A stretch of 64,000 nucleotides of DNA from Litomosoides sigmodontis (Eukaryota; Nematoda; Chromadorea; Rhabditida; Onchocercidae). Location: assembly GCA_963070105.1 (NCBI GenBank), contig OY718803.1:1737007-1801006 (forward strand). Direction: 5' to 3'. Positions 51,485-61,100 of this stretch are shown one piece after another. Numbering within the stretch: the first letter of the stretch is position 1; the number at the start of each line of letters is the position of its first letter. A program made the translations under genes and the position numbers. The notes beneath the pieces were generated by a model. The model made no database searches, was not told where the DNA came from, and saw nothing but the letters and a program-made list of their open reading frames with translations.

Positions 51485-51519
51485 GATTTGATTTGATTTG
51501 ATTTGATTTGATTTGATTC
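51485..51519. repeat. (TTTGA)n pentamer repeat
   Basis: Seven copies of TTTGA. Confidence 0.93.
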
Positions 51520-53409
51520 ATAATAACAACATTTCATTATTTTTGAAATAATAATTTAATGAAACTTTCAAGTTTTATTAAATTATATGAAATGAACAAC
51601 TAGCACTTGTCAGTGTCTGTTACCATTCATTCATTCATTCATCCTTGACGTGAGCATAACACACTCATTAAACCTGTAGAATATAACCTATTCAGTGTTG
51701 TTGAAGGTCGTTAAAATCCCTCTCTTATGCTTTCTCTCTCTCTCTCTCTTTCTCTTTCTCTCTTTTACATTGTCAACATTTCTCAATTACACAAAAATAT
51801 TTATGCGCGAATTATCATCCTTCTCATCTCTTCCATATTTCATTAAAAACCAATTTTCCTTCTTCTCCGCTTTTTTTTTGTTCTTCCTTTCCTCTTCCTC
51901 CCTCTCATCTTCATCTCTTTCACCTCTCTCTCTCTCTCCCTCCCTCTCACACTACTTTTTTGCTATTAAAAAAGGAAAAGAAAAAACAGTACCACACATC
52001 ACATCGATCCATATCTTCTCAAAATATTCAATTCACATTCGCTTCTATCATTTTTCAATTTTTTTTGTGGTTTTTTTTTGTAAGCAAAAAAAGGAACGAT
52101 TTTCCCAAACATCGCTTTTTTTCCCTTCCACAATTATATCTGATTTTTGTTTTTGAAATTAATTAAATTTATTGTTAATGAAATTTCGTACAATACCGCC
52201 CGCTCTCATGCATTGCATGCAGTTCATTTCATTTCAATTCCCAAAATAAGCCAGTTAAAATGTGAATGTTAAAAATTTTAATTAATCGTTCAAATGAATA
52301 TTAGAAAATTTAAAAAAAATTGGAAAATAACACTTCTTCAATTATTCTGCTTCTAACATCTTCGAATATAACAGTAATGGAAATAAATGCAATTCATTTC
52401 AGTATTTTTTAAATTCACTTCTTGATTATTTCAGACAATCACATCCTATCAATTTTCATTCATTTCACTCCACTTTTACTACGTCTACTTATCATCTTCG
52501 TTTGTCCACTTACAATTTTGCAATTTTATTAAATTTTTTCTTAGACTTCACAATTTCTATTAAATTTTCACAAAACAATTTACTAAAAAAATTTTATTAA
52601 AAAACTCAAAATACAATTTACACAATGATCACATATAACATTCTATCAACATCGTTGCATGCAACGGTTTCAGCTCAAACATTTTGCTATAGCGTTCATT
52701 CATTCCGTTCCGACCTGTGCGTGTGTACGTGTATACGTGTGTGCGTGTGTGTATGCGTGTGTATGTATGTGTGTGTGTGATCACGTGTGACGTGTGCATG
52801 CATACTTTATGTGTACATTCATGTATGCATATGTATGAAAATGTTTTTATCTCACTGGTATCTATTTGCATAAAAATCATTCCAGATCATGCAGAGCAGT
52901 TGTGGTGGCAGTAGCAGTTGTAGTAGTAGCAGTTGTAGTAGTAGTAGTAGTAGTAGCAGGTGCTGCACTGTTATTGATTGAGTTGAAAGGGTGCATTTGG
53001 GTAGGTAGGTGTGTTGTGGACACTTTTTAGTTCACTTTTCATCTCTCTTATTTTCTGTGCAAAACATCTACCAAACATACCTTTGCCACTATTACAATCA
53101 CTCTTTTCATCTTTTCTTTCTCTCCCTTTCTCTCTCTCTCTCTTTTTTTACTAGTGAATTCTCTTTATTCCCTTCTTTTTTTTTTCTTTTGTTGCTCCCA
53201 TCTATTTACCTCCTTACTCATTTTCCTCTTCCTATTTATCTTACACTGATGATGTTATTGATATGAAGAGATATGACATCCGCATGAAGGAGCGAGAACA
53301 ATTTAATCCTATCATTTCAGTGCGCAAATATTCCTAAATTAGCGAGTATCTAAATGAAATGATTGATTTAGCCTTAAGTATACATCCATTGCAAAATATT
53401 GAAGGTAGT

Positions 53410-53508
53410 AAATAATTTTTATAGAATTGAAATGAGTGAAAGTATAATTTTTATAGAATTGAAATGAGTGAAAGTATAATTTTTATAGAATTGAAATGAG
53501 TGAAAGTA
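53410..53508. repeat. 32-base minisatellite, three copies
   Basis: Three near-identical copies of a 32-base unit beginning GTATAATTTTTATAGAATTG. The second starts at 53442 and the third at 53474. Confidence 0.93.
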
Positions 53509-54029
53509 GCGGCTGCATGAATGGATGAGAGTAATTGCTTATAAGTTAATTGTTTGTTTTGTTTTGATTTTTACTTCGTTCGTTCGTTTTGCTTTCATTC
53601 TAATTTGTTTATTTGTTTGTTTTAATTTTTATTTGCTTGTTTTTCGTTTTGTTTTCCTTGTTTCTGCAAAATTTTTGTGCATTTTGACATTGTCATGTAG
53701 TGTTAATTTTTATGTGACTTTGAAATATTGGAATGGTTTTTTTTAATATAAAAAAACCAATCTAATTATATTTTTGTTATTTTGTAAATGATGAATGAAA
53801 TATGTAAAAAAGTATTACAGAGTATTAATTGGAAATAAGAAATAATTGTTATAACTTATTTTTGTTGATTAAACATATTAATTTATATTAAAAATGATAT
53901 CAAATAGTATTTCTCTTTTATAGTTTCAAATTTGAGTGATGATAAAATGGTAGGCATTGTAGGCATGTGCTTCATGTCATCTATCTCTCTCGTTCTTTTT
54001 CTCCCTCCGTGTTTTTGATAGCACTTTCT

Positions 54030-54064
54030 CCCCCCCCCCCCCCTCTCTCTCTCTCTCCCTCTCT
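54030..54064. repeat. C14 run joined to a CT-rich tract
   Basis: Fourteen consecutive C residues followed by (CT)n, so the other strand is a pure purine run. C homopolymers of this length are rare in this AT-rich window. Confidence 0.9.
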
Positions 54065-54070
54065 TTCGAC

Positions 54071-54209
54071 AGCCATCTTGTAGTTGTAATTCGTCTGATA
54101 GGACATCTGGTTGGATTCGTATTATTCTGATAAGTCATCACACCAATTTCAATGTCATTGGAAATGACATCAAATTTTATTGTTGTTCCATCAAATACCA
54201 ACCATATCA
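54071..54209 (-). CDS. Candidate exon with a GOLD-domain-like segment
   Basis: Minus-strand open stretch containing IWLVFDGTTIKFDVISNDIE, then a polar TYQNNTNPT segment. The pattern of W, F, two or three residues, then I-x-F-x-V resembles the first half of GOLD domains in SEC14-like proteins. A companion exon at 54639-54592 (TTTACAG acceptor; encodes KVVQQQLFLPWKGRI) joins it in phase. The 3' donor (GTCGAA at 54070) is weak and no downstream exon was found. The similarity is judged by eye only. Confidence 0.35.
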
Positions 54210-54591
54210 CTCAATGTTTCCCTCTTTTTTTACAAAATGTACTGGTAGGGGCAGGAGAAAGAATGAAGCGAACGTTAATTTTGTTTTCCTCTCTCTCATC
54301 CTCATTGATATGATACTGTCTGTCGATCAACTATTTTTATTTCGAATGCTAAGAGAAAGATTAACGAATGGATCGTGTCTATTTGTTATACATCGCTATT
54401 GTTAACTAAATATTTGTCTTGATTTTTGACTTCATTTGTTGCGTTTTCCTTTTCTCTCTCTCTCTCCCTCTCTGTCTCTTTCTCTTTTCCTCTTTTTCTT
54501 TTTTAATTGATTTATAGTTTTGAGAAAGTGGACAATCGTCGTTGAACATATCAAGTAAATAAACAAATTTACTATATATATGTATATACAC

Positions 54592-54639
54592 AGATTCTCC
54601 CTTTCCATGGCAGGAACAGTTGTTGCTGAACCACTTTTA
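54592..54639 (-). CDS. Candidate short exon upstream of the GOLD-like exon
   Basis: 48 bases between a TTTACAG acceptor and a GTGTAT donor on the minus strand, encoding KVVQQQLFLPWKGRI. It splices in phase onto 54209-54071. The call depends wholly on that neighbour. Confidence 0.28.
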
Positions 54640-55130
54640 CTGTAAACCAAAGCTTGAAAAGGTTGAGAAGTTAGATTGCATTAAATTTTATCCTAAATGT
54701 TTTTATGTTGTCTAGCGTGTAGCATCTGTTGAAAATAACTAGAACTCATCTTAGGCGTCTTTTCGACTTTTCACTACACTATTTATCTTTTCAGTTAGTT
54801 ATGTCTTCTCTTAGTTACCATGCTATTTTTGGAAATTATTTTGTTTCACTCTCTTGAGGAGATGAATGCTCATTAAAAGTGATGCATTAGGGAATAGCTT
54901 ATCTTGCTTAATATCGCTGAAGAATGATCACTGATCGCAAAAGTGTTGTTAAATTCATTTTGAGTTTAGTGAAAGGTGTGTATTCCTCGTCATTTAAAAT
55001 GATTGAATGGTTTTTTTTCCAGTGTGCTGTGTTACTTTCCATATCATCTATTCTGTTGCTTTTTTTTTCTGTTAAAATGAGAAATTTGTTTTCCCGTATA
55101 TGCGAAAATAACCCCGAATACTTTATGTGT

Positions 55131-55139
55131 GTTTTGCAG
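55131..55139 (+). promoter_or_regulatory. Likely spliced-leader acceptor of the FERM gene
   Basis: GTTTTGCAG lies immediately before AACAATATG, so an acceptor sits 6 bases ahead of the ATG at 55146. That spacing is typical of nematode trans-splicing. It could instead be a cis-acceptor from an unseen 5' exon. Confidence 0.55.
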
Positions 55140-55145
55140 AACAAT

Positions 55146-58100
55146 ATGGGTAAGAAAGAATCAGAAGATGAAATTGCTAACGCTGAACAAACACCGGATC
55201 AGCAATTAGCAACAGTAGAATTTCTCGATTCTACGAAGCATATCTTCTATGTGTCGGTTAGTGATTTAACATTTTTTTTTAAAAAAAAAAGTCATTTTGA
55301 AACAAAAATCTATCATAAAGCAGGATAAGTTTTTAAATAACATTGTAAAATCTAGATAGTTAAAAGCATTAACAGATTATGTTTGGAAATGAATTCTCTC
55401 CATTATTACCATCCTTCCATATTTTTCTAAATTAAAATTTTATAGCCACTCACATGCTATCGTCCTTGCTAAAATCAGTTGTGCTTTTTGTGATTTTCTT
55501 GTTTTCCTGAAAAAATGGTTTTTTTTTTAGGTTATGTCAATTCCGTTTTTTGCATTTGAATCATTGTTGTTTCCCTTGAATTTTTTTCTTTTTTCCTTTA
55601 CTTGCGTTTAGTTGTGATTCGTAATATGAATCATCAAATTGTACAATGCCAACTTTTTTTATTGCATTTTTGTTCCAATTACCGAGATCAGATTGGAATA
55701 TGATGCTGGATTGATTCTCTGAAATTTTTGAAGTTTTAAAAAAGCTGGTTATGTTTTCATTTGACAAGTAGGTAGCGAATATAACCTATTTTCTGAAGTA
55801 TTTTCAAATTTACTTGGACTAAGTTCTTTTTTTCAGAAAAAGGCTGAAGGAGGTCAGCTGTATGATAAAGTTTGCGCATTTCTTGGTCTTTCTGAAAAGG
55901 ATTACTTCGCATTATGTTTCATTGATAGCAATGGTAACCATGTAAGTTTCGTAATTATCTGAAGTAGGTGTGGCTTATTTTCCGGATTCATTTTTCATCA
56001 ACGTGATAAAGCAGACAAAAATCAGATTCTGGAATTAGTCTTTTATTGACTGTTCAATTTTCTTCCAATTCTTTTACTGTCAAGTAGCTGTGTTGGTTAT
56101 GGTATCATCTTTTTTCATTCACTTATTCGTCCAAAAGCGGTAGGCATGATGATTCATGTATTGGTTTCAAAGTACTAAATAACTTGTTCATGACATATGG
56201 GTTTTATGAGTTCATCACTGCATATATGTATCTGGATATTGTTTCAGCAGTGGATCTACGATGATAAGCGAATTTCAAAGCAATTGAAAGGTGTTGTACA
56301 TTTTAATGAATAAGTGATTTCATTTTTAACAGGATTTGCAAGTTAGGGTCTTGTATTTGTCAATTTTCTTAAGTTGTTATTACCTCCTATTTTGCAGTAG
56401 CAGTATTGTAGTAATGGACTCTCTATCGAAAGAACTTTCATGGAAGATCATCCTCTTTTTCTTCGGCCTTGTTTCTTCATATATAGTTTGCTTCATTCTT
56501 GTTGTTTGGAAGTGATCCCCCAAGTGCTAAATTATGTTCAGTAGTGTTATTCCTAATTGGGCAGCATCTAGTGTTAGTTTGATGGACGTAAAATTATTCT
56601 TTATCATGCCCATCCCTAGTATAACATAAAATGTGTTGTCTTTATCACGCATTAAATTTGCGATCATCGCAAAAGGCGCCAAAACTCTTAAAATCTTTCT
56701 AGGACATCCGTGGGACTTTAGTTTCCAGGTGAAATTTTATCCACCTGAACCGGAAACATTGGCTGATGACAGAACGCGTCATCTTTTAAGTTTGCAAGTC
56801 CAGCATGATATTTCCACTGGAAGGTTAGTATTTTACATACCACATTTGTATGCTTAATTGAAATTTTCTGGCGAATTTTTGAGATTAGGAAATTTTCCAA
56901 ATTAATGTAAATTTCCAGGCTTCCTGCTACCCTTGCTACATATGCTTTACTTGGTTCATACGTTGTGCAATCCTTGCGAGGCGATTATGAGCCTTCGCTG
57001 CAATACGTCGATTTCCTCAGAAGTTGCGATTTGGCCCCAGTGCCAAATGAAACACTTTATGAGAAAGTTGAAGAATTGCACAAACATCACAAGTAAATTT
57101 TTTCGGCTTCCTGCTTTTGTTTTATACAATGCACACATGTATCTTAGCAAGGTTCATCGCAGTTCAGTGCCTTTCTAAAAAATGTTCTAGAAGAATATTT
57201 ATTACGCAAATTTGAAACAATGTGTGCATCGGCGGCCAACATTGCTAACTCTCTAACTAACATTGCTAATGAAAATCAAAAATAATGAGAAACTTAGAAA
57301 AGAATGTGACAATTTTAATTTTTCTCCTAGAATTTTAATTTTTTGTAAGAGTCTGATTTCACTGCATTTCTAGTAACAAAGTTTATAGGGGTGAAACGTC
57401 TGCGGAAGCAGACTTACATTATCTGGAAATTGCCAAAAAGCTGAGTATGTATGGCGTTCAACTTTTTCATGCCAAGGTTTGAATAATGCAATTTATTCCT
57501 CGTCTTTAAGCTGTTTGTTTCAAACTCAAGTTTTTCTATAGAATCTTGGATCGTTTTTCTAGCTGACCTAGGTATTTGGTGTTAAGGTAGTCGTAAAATG
57601 AGTAGGAAACAGTAAGTAAATGGTAGGGCCTAATATGCCTTTCATGATTGAAAGAGGAATGTGGGCGATTTTTCCGTTTCATATAATTTATTTCTACCGT
57701 TTGTAGTCATGCCTTCAAAAAATATAAAAACAAATTTGGAAAAGTAAAGACCAGAATTATTTTAAGATAACTGCTTATGAAGGGATTAGTAATGGATGAT
57801 ACTGTAAGACATATTTACTTTATAACTGTTTTCTTAATGTTTTTAGGATGGAAAAAGTACACCTGTTCAGATTGGCGTTAGTGCCCACGGAATCAATGTA
57901 TATCTTGATCAGATTCGTGTGCATCGTTTTCTTTGGCAGAACATCGTGAAAATTGGTTATCGACGCAATGTTTTTGTAATCAAAGTTAAACCTGGTGAAG
58001 TGAGTTGTGTTGTACTGTCTTTAACAAGAAAAAGAATGCTCAATATAAAAGCACTATGTGTTAGATTTATTTTTAAAATTTATGAAGTCGTTTGAAGCTA

Positions 58101-61100
58101 TTGAATCAATTCTAGAGCTTTTTTCCAGCTTGAAAGGAATGAATCAACAGTTGCTTTCAAATTACCTGATTATGAAGCAGCAAAACGAGTTTGGAAATGT
58201 GGCGTTGAACACCATACGTTCTTCAGGTTCACTTACATTTAATCATTTCTCTCTTAATGTTATGAGGTAGTCGGAATTAGTATGATTTATTTTCTTTTCC
58301 CATTTATTGTGTATTTTTCATTAGAAATTATATAATTTCATTCAGTACCGGTGTTATACATAAACATACAATTTGTACGTTGAGCTGTTAACTAACCTTT
58401 AACGATTTGGAATTATTAATTAAATTAAATGGCAATGACGTATGATTGTATGGTCATACGGTAACATGACATATGGTTACTCCAACTACTGCTGGATAAA
58501 TTTTTAACATTAAAAGGATTAAAGGTTGATCCAGCCAGAGGGAAAGCCACGTAAAAGTTTGTTCCGTTGGGGTTCGGTCAGATTTCGTTACCAGGGACGC
58601 ACTCAATTCCAGTCAAAAATGGCTTCGCAAATGTTCTTCGGCAATCATCCAGTCCAACGTTCCCACAGCCTTCGTGTAACTGAAAATGATGGAAACGGTA
58701 GGTGATTGTTTAAAATTTTCTTGAATTGTATGTAACTGAAGATTTTCTAAATGTAATTGAACTTAACTTTTTTTTACTTAGAAGAAATGCGATATGTTTA
58801 TTTCAGTGAACAACTAATAGAAATATTTTAGTTCCTATACTTGCTTTAAATTCCAATATTCATTATCAGTGAGCTACGCCACCGAAGGAAATTTTGACAG
58901 TCTTAGTTTTATCGGCAACGCAAATTTCACTTAATTGATAATCCCGATTACTTCTTTACAGTTCCAGTCCCGGTTTCAATAAGCCAAACTTTACCTCCAT
59001 TTTATTCAGAGAGTGGAACTGAGAGACGATTAGGGTGGGATGACAGTGTAAGTTATTTCATTTCAAAATATGACCACAAGGAGCCTTTCCTCTTTTATAG
59101 TAAATGGTGATACCTCTCTCTTACTACATCTATTTTTTTTTATTTTTTAAATATCACATTGTTTAAACGAGATTTTATACGAGTTTTGAGCTTCAGTGGA
59201 CCTATACGCTGGAATGATATATTTTCAATATTTATTCAGTGAATAGATTACTTAAGCTGCGAATTATGATTAGTCAGAAATAGTAGTGATTTAATACGCA
59301 ATAGTGGTTGAAGTCAAGCTAAGATTAAAGAAATTGGATAATTCAAGTGAAGATTTACATATTTCTCAGTTCTTACGATGAGCAGTTTTGTTCCTCATGT
59401 TTGTAAATTCTTTTTTCATAATGATTATTTTCAGCAGATAATTTTACCTGAAAAGATATACTCAACATATACTACGGAAGCTATGCAGAGTAGAGACAAT
59501 AACGCATTTCCAATCGGCGATATAAAGGTGGGTAGCACCAAGTATACTTCAGGAAAGTCGCTTGATAATATCTATCCTTCTGGTATTTTTACTACTTCTG
59601 TTGCAACTACTACTACCAGTTCTGCCATTACCACTGCTATTAGTACTACTGCTACTGTTACTAGTACTACTTTTCCTAAATATTTCGAGTCCGATGGTTC
59701 TTCACATTCCGTGAGAACTACTGGAGATACTCTTCCTTCCAAGCATGAATTTTTGCATGGTCATGTTCATGGTGAGCCACGTTACTTATCAGACAATATG
59801 CCCGAAAGAAGACAAGATTTATCTGCAATGCCAAGAAGGGAGATACCAGTTGAAGACAAGGCAGTTGTTTATCATCCTGGGCATTATGAGGAAGAAATAA
59901 CCGAAAGTCGTGGCGGAGGATTTCGTGAGCCACCGGTTGAAGCAGGTGATGATTTTGTGCTGGTTTATAAACCAAAATCAGGATCAACTGGAAAAATATT
60001 CCATCAAAGTGGTGAAGAAACTGATATCCTGGTTAAAGAAGAAGATATTGAAACGTATCCACTAGATCACTTCGCTAACATTCACCGTCCTCGTTTTCCG
60101 CGTTTCGTTAGCGGAAGAAAAGATCTCGAAGTATTTGGACAAAGGAAATATTTGAAAGCAGACGATGTCGTAGATAAACCAAGAGAAAATGGACGACAAA
60201 TGAACGATAAAGGAAAATATCCAACAAATGAAGAGCTCAAAGGACCTGTATTGCATATTGAACGTAGTATGGAAATGCCCACACAACCAATAAGGGTTGG
60301 TACCTACATTCACAAACAAGGATATTATGGCACCACAAAACCAAGTCGAACAGATATCCATGAAAAAGGCGTCAGAGAGGATCGGCCTCGTCATTCTAAA
60401 AAACGAGAAAAATCTCCAACAAAGTTAACAAAGAAAAAGAAAGCAGAAGCTAAGGAGAAGGAGAAGGATACGATTAAGATACTTATCACGGATCATGCAC
60501 CCGTGGATCATACGCCTGTGGATGAGCATGAAAATAAAACAAAGATAATTGCTCCTATTCATGTTGAAACTTATAATGTGGAATCATCTGGAAGAGAACT
60601 TGAAAAGAAAGCATACCTGAAGGAAAGCAAGCCTGCAGCAAGTGGGATAGAAGTCTACAGAAGTTTCGATAGTGATATGAAGGAAGCTTACGATTCCACG
60701 CAAATGGAGCAAGCTCATCGTCTTTTTTTCAACACATCAGATAGTTCCCGTGGAAGACCTGGTGCATATGGAATACCATCAACCTCTTATGGTGAAGTAG
60801 TACATAGTATTAAACATGAAAAAGAGCTTCAATTTTTACCAATTCATGAATATGCAATGGTTTATCATCCTGGCATGTCAAATATCAAAGATTTAAAGCA
60901 CCGGAAACTTTTGGTTCAGAAGGATCAAAAAGCTATCTCAAGTAAAGCATCAGCCAACGAAGAAGTGCAAATTGATAAAGGAAAGAAATGGTTGAAAACT
61001 GACCGCACAAGCGAATTTGAAATCCAGAAACCCGCACATAAAATAAAGCACAAGGAAAAATTAGCAAAATCAGTTGATGCGCAGGATGCTAAAAGTGAAA

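Noticed and set aside
52880..53020. Minus-strand Thr/Ala-rich frame ending in ALHDLE
   Set aside because: Dominated by an ACT/GCT microsatellite, with no convincing acceptor upstream.
54924..55328. Upstream in-frame start for the FERM protein (134-residue frame)
   Set aside because: The extra 74 residues are AT-rich and unlike FERM proteins, and an acceptor lies 6 bases before the ATG at 55146.
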